From the NCBI GenBank assembly GCA_944391285.1, contig CALXSY010000001.1, forward strand, positions 1 through 64,000: DNA of 64,000 bases. Reading direction: 5' to 3'. The notes under the pieces were generated by a model. That model did no database searches and was not told the DNA's origin. It saw only the letters and a program-made list of their open reading frames with translations. Shown piece by piece: positions 15,711 through 25,533 of this stretch; the first letter of the stretch is position 1, and each line of letters opens with the position of its first letter. Source of the stretch: an uncultured Clostridia bacterium. GTDB lineage: Bacteria; Bacillota; Peptococcia; Peptococcales; Peptococcaceae. A program made the translations under genes and the position numbers.

Positions 15711-16319
15711 ATGGCAAGGGTAATCCGCTTAGCTGAAGCAGATGATGCAGAAGAAATATTGGCAATCTATGCCCATTATATTGAGCAGTCAGTGACTTTC
15801 GAGTGTATTCTGCCCAGCTTGGAACAGTTTAAAAAACGCATAGAAGATGTTTTGCAAATTTACCCTTATTTGGTAGCGGAGAAAGACGGGCGTATTATAG
15901 GCTATACTTATGCCCATCGCTTTAAAGACAGACAGGCTTATGATTGGAGCGTGGAATGTTCTATTTATCTGCATCCGCTGGCTCGGGGCATGGGTTTGGG
16001 CAAAATACTTTACGGTGCTTTGATGAAGCTTTTAGCTTTGCAAAATATGCAAATGGCTTATGCTTGTGTAACTATGCCCAATGTGCCCAGCGAAGCCCTG
16101 CATAAGTCGGTAGGATTCCATTGTGTGGCGCAAATGCCTAATGCCGGCTACAAAGCCGGAGCTTGGCATGATGTCAAATGGTATGCCAAAGAAATCGGCA
16201 CATTTCCCTTGGAGCCTCGACCGGTGGTGCCGCTTCAAGAAACGGATCATAAAGCCCAATCAGAAATCTTGCAAGAGGCGGTGGAAATATGGGAGCAAAA
16301 GATGACTTTAAAAAAATAG
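15711..16319 (+). CDS. GNAT N-acetyltransferase, phosphinothricin-acetyltransferase-like
   Basis: A 202-residue GNAT enzyme that transfers acetyl from acetyl-CoA to an amine. The order is IRLAEADDAEEILAIYAHYI, an ECSIYLH strand, the CoA-binding RGMGLGKILY (about residue 100), and PNVPSEALHKSVGF, all close to the Pat/MnaT group acting on amino-acid analogues such as phosphinothricin or methionine derivatives. The true substrate is not readable. I start at the ATG at 15711; longer frames run back through tRNA-Arg. It overlaps the 5' end of rnmV by 31 bp. Confidence 0.85.
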   Translation: MARVIRLAEADDAEEILAIYAHYIEQSVTFECILPSLEQFKKRIEDVLQIYPYLVAEKDGRIIGYTYAHRFKDRQAYDWSVECSIYLHPLARGMGLGKILYGALMKLLALQNMQMAYACVTMPNVPSEALHKSVGFHCVAQMPNAGYKAGAWHDVKWYAKEIGTFPLEPRPVVPLQETDHKAQSEILQEAVEIWEQKMTLKK

Positions 16320-16867
16320 ATATAGCCGAGCTCATCATCGTCGAAGGCAAGGATGATATCAGCGCCTTAAAAAAAGCGGTCAATGCCGATATTATAATCA
16401 CAAACGGCTTGGGCTTAACTAAAGAGCGCCTGGCAGAAATCAGCCAAATTGCCCAAAGCCGCGGCGTGATAGTTTTTACCGATCCTGACTATCCCGGCGG
16501 CAAAATCCGCAATATTTTAAAGAAACATTTGCCTGATTGCAAGCACGCTTACATCAATAAAGCCGAGGCAATTAATCCTAAAACCGGCAAATACGGCGTG
16601 GAATATGCTTCGCCGGAGGCTATTGTCACCGCTTTAAAAAATGCCAAAGCGACCATTGCTCAAGGTGAAATAAAATATACTTTAAATGATTTGGTAAAAT
16701 GGCGTCTGGCAGGAGCTAATTCCGGCAAACGGCGCTTAGCTCTCTGCGAACATCTGCACATCGGGCAAGCTAACGCTAAAGGCTTAATCAATAAATTAAA
16801 CGCCTACCAAATTCCCCCCGAAGAGATTGAGCAATTTATAAAAAGCTGCCAAGAGGAGGAGCTATGA
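16289..16867 (+). CDS. rnmV: ribonuclease M5
   Basis: A 192-residue TOPRIM nuclease that matures 5S rRNA. The TOPRIM glutamate is in LIIVEGKDDISALK (about residue 18) and the acidic pair is in VIVFTDPDYPGGKIR (about 62-75). Length and order match RNase M5. It overlaps rsmA by 4 bp (ATGA), the usual partnership in Bacillota, where both act on ribosomal RNA. Confidence 0.94.
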   Translation: MGAKDDFKKIDIAELIIVEGKDDISALKKAVNADIIITNGLGLTKERLAEISQIAQSRGVIVFTDPDYPGGKIRNILKKHLPDCKHAYINKAEAINPKTGKYGVEYASPEAIVTALKNAKATIAQGEIKYTLNDLVKWRLAGANSGKRRLALCEHLHIGQANAKGLINKLNAYQIPPEEIEQFIKSCQEEEL

Positions 16868-17706
16868 ATATATCGGAGGATTTAAAAAAACATAACTTTC
16901 ACTTCAAAAAGAAGCTGGGGCAAAACTTCATCAATGACGATCACCTGCTCAATAAAATTGTTGCCGCCGCCGAAGTGAACGGCGATGATGTGGTGATAGA
17001 AATCGGACCCGGCGCTGCTACTTTGACCGCCGCCTTGGCAAAAAAGGCTAAGCAAGTGATTGCGGTGGAGATTGACCAAGATTTATACCCCATCATTAAA
17101 GAACGCATGGCTGATTTCGCAAACTTTGAATTAGTCTGCGGCGATGCCATGAAGGTGGATTTTGATGAATTAGCGGCGAAATATGGAGCGAAGAAATATA
17201 AAATAGTGGCTAATTTGCCTTATTACATCACGACACCTATTGTCATGCGGCTTTTGGAAGAAGGCTTTCAAGCAGAAAGCATCGTCATCATGGTGCAAAA
17301 GGAAGTGGCAGAGCGCTTCTCGGCTAAAGCAGGCACCAAGGCTTACGGCGCTATTACCGTGGCGTTAAACTATTACGGCGAGGTGTCTCAAGCCTTTAAT
17401 GTGCCGCGCAGTATGTTTACTCCCCGCCCGGAGGTGGACAGTGCAGTTGTCTGCATTAAATGCCGGCAGGAGAGACCTTTGAAAGCCGATGATGAGCAAT
17501 TGTGGCGTTCATTGGTTAAAGCCGCTTTTTCGCAGCGCCGCAAAACCTTAAACAACGCTTTAAAAGCCTTGAATTTCCCTGCTGAAGCTTTAAAAGAAGC
17601 TTTGGCAGAAGCAAATATCGACCCCTCACGCCGGGGAGAAACCTTAAGCGTGGAGGAGTTTGTGCGTTTAGCCAATATTTTAAACCGTAAAAAAACCTTA
17701 GCTTAA
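16864..17706 (+). CDS. rsmA: 16S rRNA dimethyladenosine transferase
   Basis: A 280-residue KsgA/RsmA methyltransferase that dimethylates two adjacent adenosines near the 3' end of 16S rRNA during small-subunit assembly. It shows the N-terminal KKLGQNFINDD, SAM motif I VIEIGPGAATLT, the catalytic NLPYYITTPI (motif IV), and FTPRPEVDSAV. It is translationally coupled to rnmV. Its stop codon lies inside a 28-bp palindrome that serves as terminator for this gene and for the convergent flavodoxin gene. Confidence 0.97.
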   Translation: MNISEDLKKHNFHFKKKLGQNFINDDHLLNKIVAAAEVNGDDVVIEIGPGAATLTAALAKKAKQVIAVEIDQDLYPIIKERMADFANFELVCGDAMKVDFDELAAKYGAKKYKIVANLPYYITTPIVMRLLEEGFQAESIVIMVQKEVAERFSAKAGTKAYGAITVALNYYGEVSQAFNVPRSMFTPRPEVDSAVVCIKCRQERPLKADDEQLWRSLVKAAFSQRRKTLNNALKALNFPAEALKEALAEANIDPSRRGETLSVEEFVRLANILNRKKTLA

Positions 17707-17718
17707 GCTAAGGTTTTT
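17691..17718. terminator. bidirectional terminator between rsmA and flavodoxin gene
   Basis: AAAAACCTTAGCTT (17691-17704) and AAGCTAAGGTTTTT (17705-17718) are perfect reverse complements. The palindrome contains the rsmA stop codon and touches the stop codon of the convergent gene. Confidence 0.85.
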
Positions 17719-18220
17719 ATTGCGCTAAAATGTTTTCCAGCCAAGTTCGAATATTAGCCAAATCCCCTTCATCGGGGTGAGAGGCTGCCTGATGAAAATT
17801 TGCGATTGACTGCCGGATTTTTTCGTCGGCGGGATTAGCCTCTGCCAGCTTTTGATAGCGCGCTAAAACTCCTGCCGGCATTTTGCCTTGGCAGAAAAAG
17901 GGCGGCAAGATTTGATTGGATTGGTCAATATGGGTTTTAATACGCTCAAAAATTGCTTGGTAATATTCCTCGGAGCCGCCAAAACCGGCAGTGGCGAAAA
18001 CGGCGATAGTTTTTCCTGAAAGCTTTTCTAAAAAGCCGGCAATTTTTGCGGAGCAGCTGCCTTTATCGGTCCAGGAGCCGATGAGATATAAATCCGCTTC
18101 AATGCCATCCGGCAGAGGACCGCAATAAACCAAATCTTCGGGAGGAAGGGCTTTTTTCAGCTCATCAGCTAAAATTTTGGTATTGCCGGTCAAGGAATCA
18201 TAGACAACAGCAATTCTCAT
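17717..18220 (-). CDS. flavodoxin-family protein
   Basis: A 167-residue flavodoxin-like electron carrier. The FMN phosphate loop is at the N-terminus (VVYDSLTGNTKIL), followed by a YLIGSWTDKGSC loop and a GFGGSEEYYQ segment expected to flank the flavin. The C-terminal 50 residues are helical and exceed a minimal flavodoxin. Its redox partner is not evident; the neighbour argG is a separate function. It starts at an ATG at 18220 behind AAAGGAGT. Confidence 0.82.
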   Translation of the reverse strand: MRIAVVYDSLTGNTKILADELKKALPPEDLVYCGPLPDGIEADLYLIGSWTDKGSCSAKIAGFLEKLSGKTIAVFATAGFGGSEEYYQAIFERIKTHIDQSNQILPPFFCQGKMPAGVLARYQKLAEANPADEKIRQSIANFHQAASHPDEGDLANIRTWLENILAQ

Positions 18221-18280
18221 AAAAAATTACTCCTTTCTGAAATTATTTTTATATTATGCTTATTTCGCTGGCAGACAACG

Positions 18281-18309
18281 AAAAACCTGCTTTACCGAAG
18301 CAAAGCAGG
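18281..18309 (-). terminator. terminator of the argFG operon
   Basis: CCTGCTTT (18286-18293) and AAAGCAGG (18302-18309) form the stem, and on the minus strand a five-T run (18281-18285) follows. Confidence 0.85.
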
Positions 18310-18315
18310 CAAAAA

Positions 18316-19521
18316 TTATTTCTTTAAGCTTTCTTTCATCAAAGCATTGACTTTTAAAGGCAGACCAAACAAATTGATGAAGCCTTCAGCATCAGCTTGA
18401 TTGTAAACTTCGTCCTCACCAAAAGTAACGAATTCTTCGTTATAGAGAGAATAAGGAGAAGTCATGCCGGCGATGGTGCAGTTGCCTTTGTAGAGTTTCA
18501 TTTTAACTACACCGCTGCAGGTTTCTTGGGTCTTGTCGATGAATGCGTCCAATGCTTCTTTGAGCGGAGTATACCACAGACCATCGTAAACTAATTGAGC
18601 GTATTTAATGCCGATAATGCTCTTGTACTCGGTTGTTGCTCTGTCTAAGGTTAAAGACTCTAAGCATTTGTGTGCCTCATAGAGAATAGTGCCTCCGGGG
18701 GTTTCATAAACACCGCGGGACTTCATGCCGACAAGGCGGTTTTCTACCATATCGACAATGCCGATACCGTGTTTAGCGCCTAACTCGTTGGCTTTTTCCA
18801 AAAGTGCCAAAGGTTCTAAATATTCGCCGTTAATAGCAACAGGATTGCCTTTTTCATAGGTGATTTCTACATATTCCGGCGCATCGGGAGCATCTTCGGG
18901 ACGATTGCAGATTAAGAGCAAATCGCTCATAGGCTCATTAGCCGGATCTTCCAAATCAGCGCCTTCGTGGCTCAAATGAAGCACATTGCGATCCATGCTG
19001 TAGGGACGTTTTTTGGCAACCGGTACGGGAATACCGCGAGCTTCAGCATAATCAATGGCCTGCTCCCGGGATTTGATATCCCAGATTCTCCAAGGAGCGA
19101 TAACCTTGACATTAGGGGCCAAGGCTTTGATAGTTAATTCAAAACGCACTTGGTCGTTGCCTTTGCCGGTAGCGCCGTGGGCGATATAATCAGCGCCTTC
19201 TTTTTTGGCTACTTCAACCAGCTTTTTAGCGATTAAAGGGCGGGCGCAGGAAGTGCCCAATAAATATTTGCCCTCGTAAAGACAGCCGGCTCTTAAAACC
19301 GGAAAGACATAATCTTTGACAAATTCTGCCTTTAAATCCTCGATATAAATTTTGCTGGCGCCGGATTTGATAGCTTTGTCATGAAGAGGAGCTAACTCTT
19401 CGCCTTGACCTAAGTCTGCAGACATGCAGATAACTTCTAAGTCATAGTTTTCCTTCAGCCAGGGAATAATTATTGAGGTGTCCAAACCACCGGAATAAGC
19501 CAATACTACTTTTTTACTCAT
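18316..19521 (-). CDS. argG: argininosuccinate synthase
   Basis: A 401-residue ATP-dependent ligase that joins citrulline and aspartate, the penultimate step of arginine synthesis. The PP-loop AYSGGLDTS is at the N-terminus, with the citrulline/aspartate-binding [13 protein letters not shown] and the following helix in place. It follows argF by 29 bp and has the ribosome site GGAGGC. argH, often the next gene, is not present; the transcript ends at a terminator. Confidence 0.98.
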   Translation of the reverse strand: MSKKVVLAYSGGLDTSIIIPWLKENYDLEVICMSADLGQGEELAPLHDKAIKSGASKIYIEDLKAEFVKDYVFPVLRAGCLYEGKYLLGTSCARPLIAKKLVEVAKKEGADYIAHGATGKGNDQVRFELTIKALAPNVKVIAPWRIWDIKSREQAIDYAEARGIPVPVAKKRPYSMDRNVLHLSHEGADLEDPANEPMSDLLLICNRPEDAPDAPEYVEITYEKGNPVAINGEYLEPLALLEKANELGAKHGIGIVDMVENRLVGMKSRGVYETPGGTILYEAHKCLESLTLDRATTEYKSIIGIKYAQLVYDGLWYTPLKEALDAFIDKTQETCSGVVKMKLYKGNCTIAGMTSPYSLYNEEFVTFGEDEVYNQADAEGFINLFGLPLKVNALMKESLKK

Positions 19522-19550
19522 TTTAAATTGCCTCCAAACTGATATATAAA

Positions 19551-20477
19551 TTAAAGTATAGCTGCTAAAATAGCTTTGTGAGCGTGCATGCGGTTTTCTG
19601 CTTCGTCAAAGACCACGCTTTGCGCACCTTCGATGACTTCATTGGTAATCTCATAGCCGCGGTAAGCAGGCAGACAGTGCATGACAATGGCATCTTTCTT
19701 TGCCGCATCCAGAAGCTTTTGATTAATTTGATAAGGCGCAAAGATTTTGGCGCGGATTTCTTTTTCCGCTTCCTGACCCATGCTTGCCCAAGTGTCGGTA
19801 TAAACCACATCAGCATCGGCTACAGCTTCAAAGGGATCCTGAGTGATGGTAATACTTACGCCGTTAAGGGCAGCTTGCTCTTTAGCGTAAGCAACTACCT
19901 CAGCGTTGGGCAGATAACCCTCCGGAGAAGCGATGGCAACGTTCATGCCGACTTTTGCCCCGCCGATCATTAAGGAATGAACCATGTTGTTGCCGTCACC
20001 GACGTAAGCAAATTTCAAGCCTTTGTTGGTGCCTTTATGCTCTTTAATGGTGATTAAATCAGCGATAACCTGCGTGGGATGAAAATCGTCGGTTAAACCG
20101 TTGATGACCGGCACGTCGGAATATTTAGCCAAATCCTCAACCATTTTATGCGAATAAGTGCGGATTAAGATGCCGTCCAAAAAGCGGGATAAAACTCTGG
20201 CGGTATCCTCGATAGGCTCGCCGCGGTCAATCTGCAAATCATGGCTGCTCAGAAAAAGAGCTTGTCCGCCTAACTGGTACATCCCCACTTCAAAAGAAAC
20301 GCGGGTACGGGTGGAGGATTTTTGAAAAATCATGCCTAAGCTTTTGCCGCTTAAAAGCGGAGTAGGAATGCCCGATTTAAGCTTGGTTTTTAAATCAAGA
20401 CCTAAGTCTACTAAATAGTTGATTTCCTCAGAGGAGAAGTCTTTTAATGTTAGAAAATCTCGGCCTTTTAAGTTCAT
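19551..20477 (-). CDS. argF: ornithine carbamoyltransferase
   Basis: A 308-residue enzyme that makes citrulline from ornithine and carbamoyl phosphate. Signature motifs are the carbamoyl-phosphate loop [15 protein letters not shown], the ornithine loop TWASMGQE, and HCLPAYRG. It lacks the features of catabolic isozymes that could be judged by eye, and its pairing with argG and tandem ARG boxes in the promoter point to biosynthesis under ArgR repression. Confidence 0.97.
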   Translation of the reverse strand: MNLKGRDFLTLKDFSSEEINYLVDLGLDLKTKLKSGIPTPLLSGKSLGMIFQKSSTRTRVSFEVGMYQLGGQALFLSSHDLQIDRGEPIEDTARVLSRFLDGILIRTYSHKMVEDLAKYSDVPVINGLTDDFHPTQVIADLITIKEHKGTNKGLKFAYVGDGNNMVHSLMIGGAKVGMNVAIASPEGYLPNAEVVAYAKEQAALNGVSITITQDPFEAVADADVVYTDTWASMGQEAEKEIRAKIFAPYQINQKLLDAAKKDAIVMHCLPAYRGYEITNEVIEGAQSVVFDEAENRMHAHKAILAAIL

Positions 20478-20511
20478 AATAATTCTCCCTTTCCAAATTA
20501 AAGATGATTAT

Positions 20512-20546
20512 TGCATAATTATACATTCATATGAATAAAAACGCAA
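20512..20546 (-). promoter_or_regulatory. argF promoter with tandem ARG boxes
   Basis: Minus-strand promoter TTGCGT (20541-20546), 17-bp spacer, TATAAT (20518-20523). The site TGCATAATTATACA (20512-20525) matches the ArgR/AhrC half-operator pattern TGNATWWWWATNCA exactly and covers the -10. A second, weaker site TGAATAAAAACGCA (20532-20545, one mismatch) starts 20 bp away, the helical spacing expected for an ArgR hexamer. Arginine-dependent repression of argFG is the likely outcome. Confidence 0.82.
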
Positions 20547-20565
20547 GGGGAAAACAAAAATTTCC

Positions 20566-20892
20566 CTATAAAGATTGTTCATCATCGTTATTAGGGTGAG
20601 CATAAAGCAAGAAGGATTTAAATCCAATGCAGGCGGCATAATAAAAGGGACGCAAACGCAAATAATCCAGTCTTTCTACAGGCAGAGGATAAACTTCGCC
20701 CGTTGCTGTGGTAAGGATTAGCTTGTCATTTTCCAGCGCAAAGGAAATATCGTACAGCCACGGGCTTTCCTTTTCACCGTAAAGTCTGAAGCGGCCGTTG
20801 GTATAATTGATGCGCCCTTGGTCTTTAGCGAAGCGCTCGTTTAAAGTCTTTAAAAGTTCATCTGCGTTTGCAAAATATTCCTCCCAATCCAC
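20566..20892 (-). CDS. hypothetical protein
   Basis: A 108-residue soluble protein that I do not recognise. It starts at a GTG (20892) preceded by AAAGGAGG at good spacing. It is rich in aromatic residues in the middle (WLYDISFALENDKLILTT) and has no cysteine pair, membrane segment or known catalytic signature. It lies on the same strand between a small membrane-protein gene and argF, which has its own promoter. Confidence 0.65.
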   Translation of the reverse strand: MDWEEYFANADELLKTLNERFAKDQGRINYTNGRFRLYGEKESPWLYDISFALENDKLILTTATGEVYPLPVERLDYLRLRPFYYAACIGFKSFLLYAHPNNDDEQSL

Positions 20893-20966
20893 CTTTTATC
20901 CTCCTTTGGCAATAATACCTATTTATTATAAGGTATTTTGCGTTTAAAGGCAATAAGAAAATAAAA

Positions 20967-21254
20967 TTAACGGATAATTTTTATCTCGCCTATAATAGGA
21001 AGTGGTTTTTCTCTTCCATTTAAGGCGTAGTACATACCGTAAAGAACTCCGCATAAATAGCCTATTTTGGCAAAAAATAAAAGAATAGCCCCGATTAAGG
21101 GCTGATACTTGACGATAAAGGACAAAAATAAATAGCTAAGCCACAGCACTAAGCCTTGGTTAGCATGAAAACGCAAAAACGGATCTTTAGGCTTTAAAAG
21201 CGGCAGAAAAAAGAGAATATAGCCGCTCATCGCCCAAAAATTTCTCTCCTGCAT
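20967..21254 (-). CDS. small DUF4870/Tic20-like membrane protein
   Basis: A 95-residue membrane protein with three hydrophobic stretches. The FHANQGLVLWLSYL segment resembles the conserved HANQG motif of DUF4870/Tic20-like small membrane proteins. The ribosome site GAGGTG lies 6 bp before the ATG. Function is unknown. It is divergent from the CPA2 antiporter gene and probably co-directional with the hypothetical gene downstream. Confidence 0.65.
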   Translation of the reverse strand: MQERNFWAMSGYILFFLPLLKPKDPFLRFHANQGLVLWLSYLFLSFIVKYQPLIGAILLFFAKIGYLCGVLYGMYYALNGREKPLPIIGEIKIIR

Positions 21255-21377
21255 AAAATCACCTCGTTAAATTTTATGCTAAAACAAAGAAATAAAGAAC
21301 GAAAATTTGCTTCATTTTGCAGGAAAGAGGGGAGAGGCGAGAGAATATGTTATTATAAAAAAAGGAGGTTGAAAAAA

Positions 21378-23672
21378 ATGGGTCATATGCCAACGCTTAT
21401 TTCTGACTTGGCACTTATTCTTTTAGTTGCTGGACTTATGACGCTTTTATGCAAAAAACTAAATCAGCCGTCCATTTTAGGCTATATTTTGGCAGGAGTA
21501 TTGATCGGACCGGTGGTGGATTTTTTGCCGACTGTGGCCGATACTGCTAATATAACTGTCTGGGCAGATATCGGAGTAATATTTTTGATGTTCAGCTTAG
21601 GTTTGGAGTTTTCTGTACATAAGATGTCCGAGGTGGGTATGGCAGGCTTTGTCAGCGCCGCCATAAAAATCTGCGGAGTAGGACTGACCGGCTTTGTGGT
21701 AGGGCAAATCTTGGGCATGGGGGTCATGAACAGTGTCTTTTTAGGCGGTATGCTTTCCATGTCCTCCACTATGATTACTTTAAAAGCTATTGACGATATG
21801 CACTTAAGAGAGATGCCCTTTGTTTCTTTGGTAACGGGAATTTTGGTTATTGAGGATATCGCTGCGATTTTCTTAATGATTATTCTTTCAACGGTGGCAG
21901 TCAGCCAAAATATCAGTGGCTTAGAATTAGTGGCAAGCTTGGGACAAATGGTCTTTTATCTGATCATTTGGCTGGTATTGGGCATTTATCTTTTGCCCAG
22001 CTTTTTAAAGCGAGCCAAGGATTTGATGAATGATGAAATGCTGTTGGTCTTAGCTTTAGGTATTTGCTTTTCCATGGTTTGGCTGGCCAATGCTTTAGGA
22101 TTTTCCACTGCTTTAGGCGCCTTTATGGCAGGCTCCATCTTGGCAGGAACGATTCATGCCGAGCATATTGAGCATTTGGTGAAACCTTGTAAGGATTTAT
22201 TCGGGGCGGTATTTTTTGTTTCGGTAGGTTTATTAGTTGATCCGCAGGTCATGATTGATTACAGCGGCTCCATCATATTAATTACTATCGTGGCTATTCT
22301 GAGCATTTTTGGTTTTTTGGTTTTTGGCATGGTTTTGGCAGGACAAAGCTTGTATGATGCTATTTATGCGGCGACTACGCAAACCCAAATCGGTGAGTTT
22401 TCCTTTATCATTGCTTCTTTGGGTTTGAGCTTAGGAGTTACCAGTGATTTTCTCTATCCCATGATCGTAGCGGTATCGGTTTTAACCACCTTTGCTACGC
22501 CTTACATGGTCAGATTTGCGCCGAAAATGATTGATTTTGTGGATAGAAAACTGCCGCAGAATATTAAAGATAAATTGGCATTAATCCAAGAATCCAAGCA
22601 AAACAAACCGGTTAATGACAGCGACTGGCGCAGCTTCTTTAAAAGCTATATCCGTTCATTGGCTATATACAGCGCCATAGCTATCGGTTTAATTTTGCTG
22701 GTCAATAAAATGATCGCGCCGCGAGTCAACTCTTTAGGCTATTTTGAGGGGCATATGGGCAATTATGTGATTGGCGCAGTTTTGTATTTATTTATCTTGC
22801 TGTTGATTCCGCCGCTGTTAAGGATGCGCAACAGCTATTTTACCGCCCTTTGGCTGAAAAACAAAGCTAACCGCATTCCTTTGATTCTTTTGGTAATGGT
22901 GCGCTATTCGGTTGCCTGCGGAATTTTGCTTTTGCCGGCAATTATTTATTGGGATATTCCGCCCATACTGTTTGTTTTGGTAGTAGCACCGGCAATCTAC
23001 TTTGCCCGGCATTCGGACCGTTTGAGCGGACAATATTTAAAGATTGAAGCCAACTTTTTAGCCAATTTTAACGAGCGCCTGCTCATTGAAAACTTTCAAA
23101 CTGAAGGCCACACCCACAGCTGGCTGGATGAGCAGCTTTATATTCAAGGAGTGCAGCTGGCTGAGAAAAGTGAAATGGCAGGCAAAACCTTGCAGGAGTT
23201 AAACTGGAGTAAGATTTGGCATGTGAAAGTTATTCGCATAATCCGCGGCAAAAAGGTTATCAATATCCCCCAAGGCAGTGCCAAAATTTTGGCAGGCGAT
23301 GTTTTATATATGATGGGCGAGGAGAAAACCCTGGATAACTTTATCCTTTTCGGCGAAAACAGCAGCAGTTTAAAGGTTATCAGCGACAAAGAAACCTTGC
23401 GGGAATTTATCAGTCATCAGGAAGAAGTTGATTTAGAGCAGCAGCTTTTGTGCTTTGCCATTAAAGTGCAGAAGGAATCCCCGCTTAACGGCAAAAATAT
23501 TAAGGAATCACCAATTAAAAACGAATGGTTTGGCTTTTTAATCGGCATTGAGCGCAATTTATATCCGATAGTTGACCCATCTGTCAATATGATTTTGCAG
23601 GATAACGACCTTTTGTGGATTTTGGGCACTCAGAAAATGGGCAATGCTTTAACTCACGCTCAGTTATTGTAA
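21378..23672 (+). CDS. CPA2 family cation:proton antiporter with C-terminal RCK_C domains
   Basis: A 764-residue transporter. The N-terminal half has about twelve membrane helices typical of KefB/NapA-like CPA2 exchangers (QPSILGYILAGVLIGP, FLMFSLGLEFS, ALGAFMAGSILAG, TQIGEFSF). Further hydrophobic segments follow at about 450-570. The last 180 residues are soluble and hold two stretches like TrkA-C/RCK_C regulatory domains (about 590-660 and 690-760), with no NAD-binding TrkA-N domain between. It should exchange K+ or Na+ for protons. I start at the ATG at 21378, preceded by AAAGGAGG; a longer frame upstream has no ribosome site. Confidence 0.88.
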   Translation: MGHMPTLISDLALILLVAGLMTLLCKKLNQPSILGYILAGVLIGPVVDFLPTVADTANITVWADIGVIFLMFSLGLEFSVHKMSEVGMAGFVSAAIKICGVGLTGFVVGQILGMGVMNSVFLGGMLSMSSTMITLKAIDDMHLREMPFVSLVTGILVIEDIAAIFLMIILSTVAVSQNISGLELVASLGQMVFYLIIWLVLGIYLLPSFLKRAKDLMNDEMLLVLALGICFSMVWLANALGFSTALGAFMAGSILAGTIHAEHIEHLVKPCKDLFGAVFFVSVGLLVDPQVMIDYSGSIILITIVAILSIFGFLVFGMVLAGQSLYDAIYAATTQTQIGEFSFIIASLGLSLGVTSDFLYPMIVAVSVLTTFATPYMVRFAPKMIDFVDRKLPQNIKDKLALIQESKQNKPVNDSDWRSFFKSYIRSLAIYSAIAIGLILLVNKMIAPRVNSLGYFEGHMGNYVIGAVLYLFILLLIPPLLRMRNSYFTALWLKNKANRIPLILLVMVRYSVACGILLLPAIIYWDIPPILFVLVVAPAIYFARHSDRLSGQYLKIEANFLANFNERLLIENFQTEGHTHSWLDEQLYIQGVQLAEKSEMAGKTLQELNWSKIWHVKVIRIIRGKKVINIPQGSAKILAGDVLYMMGEEKTLDNFILFGENSSSLKVISDKETLREFISHQEEVDLEQQLLCFAIKVQKESPLNGKNIKESPIKNEWFGFLIGIERNLYPIVDPSVNMILQDNDLLWILGTQKMGNALTHAQLL

Positions 23673-23684
23673 ACAGATTTACCG

Positions 23685-23709
23685 GCGACCGGAAACGGTC
23701 GCTTTTTTT
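23685..23709 (+). terminator. terminator of the antiporter gene
   Basis: GCGACCG (23685-23691), GAAA loop, CGGTCGC (23696-23702), then seven Ts. Confidence 0.93.
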
Positions 23710-23808
23710 ATAAAAATTTTTCATTTTTTAACAAAGGCGGGAAAGAGCTCATAAAATTCCTTTGAGTGTTTATACTAACCTTAGTTTAAAAATTAAGGAG
23801 TTGATCTG

Positions 23809-25497
23809 ATGGAAACAGGGAGTTTTTTCGGCTTTTTGCAAATGTTTTTTGCTATAGTAATAGGAGTGTATTTTTTGAATCTCCTGCAAAGCCAGCAAAG
23901 CACAAAAACAGCGGTAGCAAAAGGCTCCCGCCGAGAAAATGAAAAATTGGCGATGATGAGAAAAGTAAGTTTAACTCAGCCGTTGACGGCAAAGATAAGA
24001 CCGCAGAAATTTTCAGATATTATAGGTCAGGAAGAGGGCATCAAAGCCTTAAAAGCGGCACTGTGCGGACCAAATCCCCAGCATGTAATCATTTACGGAC
24101 CTCCCGGGGTCGGCAAAACCACCGCTGCCCGGTTGGTGATGGAGGCGGCTAAGGAAAGCCCCCATTCGCCTTTTTTAGCCGATGCGAAATTTATCGAGGT
24201 AGACGGAGCAACTTCCCGCTTTGACGAAAGAGGCATTGCCGATCCTTTAATCGGCAGTGTCCACGACCCCATTTATCAAGGTGCCGGCGCTATGGGACCG
24301 GCAGGTATTCCTCAGCCCAAACCGGGCGCTGTCAGCAAAGCTCACGGCGGGATACTCTATATTGACGAAATCGGCGAACTGCACCCGATGCAGATTAATA
24401 AACTGCTGAAGGTTTTGGAGGACCGCAAGGTCATGCTGGAAAGCGCCTATTACAATCCCGATGACAGCAATGTTCCCAGCTATATCAAGGACATCTTTGA
24501 CAACGGCTTGCCGGCTGATTTTCGTTTGGTGGGGGCAACAACCCGTCAGCCCTATGAGATACCGCCGGCGATTCGCTCCCGCTGTCTGGAAATCTATTTT
24601 CGGGCTTTGCTGCCGGCAGAGATAGAGAAAATTGCTGCCGATGCGGCAGAAAATGCCCAGTTTCCGGCAAGCGCCGAAGCCATTAAATTGGTCGGTCGCT
24701 ATGCCACCAACGGTCGTGAGGCGGTCAATATGATTCAAATTGCCGCCGGCTTAGCCTTAACGGAGGACAGAAACGCTATCAGCGTGGAGGATATTGAATG
24801 GGTCATCAACAGCGGCAAATATTCTCCCCGTCCGGAGAAAAAGCCCTTGGCGGCGGCAGCGGTAGGTATTGTTAATGGCTTGGCGGTGACCGGCACCAGC
24901 ATCGGCTTGGTGATGGACGTAGAAGCGACCGCTGTTAAAAATCCCAAAGGTGCCGGCTCCTTAAAGGTCACCGGTGTTGTGGACGAAGAGGAATTAAAGG
25001 GGCAGGGGCGTTCCCTATTCCGCAAAAGCATGGCGTTAAGTTCCGCAGAAAATGTCTTGACTGTCCTGCACAACCTATACGGCTTTGCTACCGAGGAATA
25101 CGATATTCATATCAATTTTCCGGGCGGTGTGCCGATTGACGGACCCAGCGCCGGAGTGAGCATGGCAGTTGCCCTTTATTCGGCATTGACCCAAAAGCCG
25201 GTGGACAATTTTTTAGCTATGACCGGTGAAATATCCATAAACGGACGCATCAAACCGGTGGGCGGTGTCAGCGACAAAATCAATGCCGCTGTGCAGATGG
25301 GGCTGAAACGGGTGTTGATTCCTATCGACAACTATCAGAATAACTTTGCTCATCTGCCTATTGAGGTTGTTGCTATCAGCCATGTGGAAGAAGCTTTTGA
25401 ACTGGCATTTGCAGAAGAAGAAGCTCAAGCAGCTCAAGATGCGGCAGCGGAAGCAAATGCAGCAACAGGCGTAAAAAAACAAGCGGCAGTGATGTAA
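23809..25497 (+). CDS. lonB: ATP-dependent protease LonB
   Basis: A 562-residue membrane-anchored Lon protease of the LonB type found in spore-forming Bacillota. It has an N-terminal hydrophobic segment (about 8-27), the AAA+ module with Walker A GPPGVGKT at residues 97-104 and Walker B GGILYIDEIGEL, and a C-terminal Lon protease domain with the Ser nucleophile in GPSAGVSMA and the Lys in GGVSDKINAA. Its C-terminal tail is alanine-rich. In Bacillus the homologue acts in the forespore. It precedes lon, which has its own promoter, as in many relatives. Confidence 0.95.
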   Translation: METGSFFGFLQMFFAIVIGVYFLNLLQSQQSTKTAVAKGSRRENEKLAMMRKVSLTQPLTAKIRPQKFSDIIGQEEGIKALKAALCGPNPQHVIIYGPPGVGKTTAARLVMEAAKESPHSPFLADAKFIEVDGATSRFDERGIADPLIGSVHDPIYQGAGAMGPAGIPQPKPGAVSKAHGGILYIDEIGELHPMQINKLLKVLEDRKVMLESAYYNPDDSNVPSYIKDIFDNGLPADFRLVGATTRQPYEIPPAIRSRCLEIYFRALLPAEIEKIAADAAENAQFPASAEAIKLVGRYATNGREAVNMIQIAAGLALTEDRNAISVEDIEWVINSGKYSPRPEKKPLAAAAVGIVNGLAVTGTSIGLVMDVEATAVKNPKGAGSLKVTGVVDEEELKGQGRSLFRKSMALSSAENVLTVLHNLYGFATEEYDIHINFPGGVPIDGPSAGVSMAVALYSALTQKPVDNFLAMTGEISINGRIKPVGGVSDKINAAVQMGLKRVLIPIDNYQNNFAHLPIEVVAISHVEEAFELAFAEEEAQAAQDAAAEANAATGVKKQAAVM

Positions 25498-25533
25498 AAA
25501 GCGAAAATATAAAAATTTATTGTGACAAACTCC

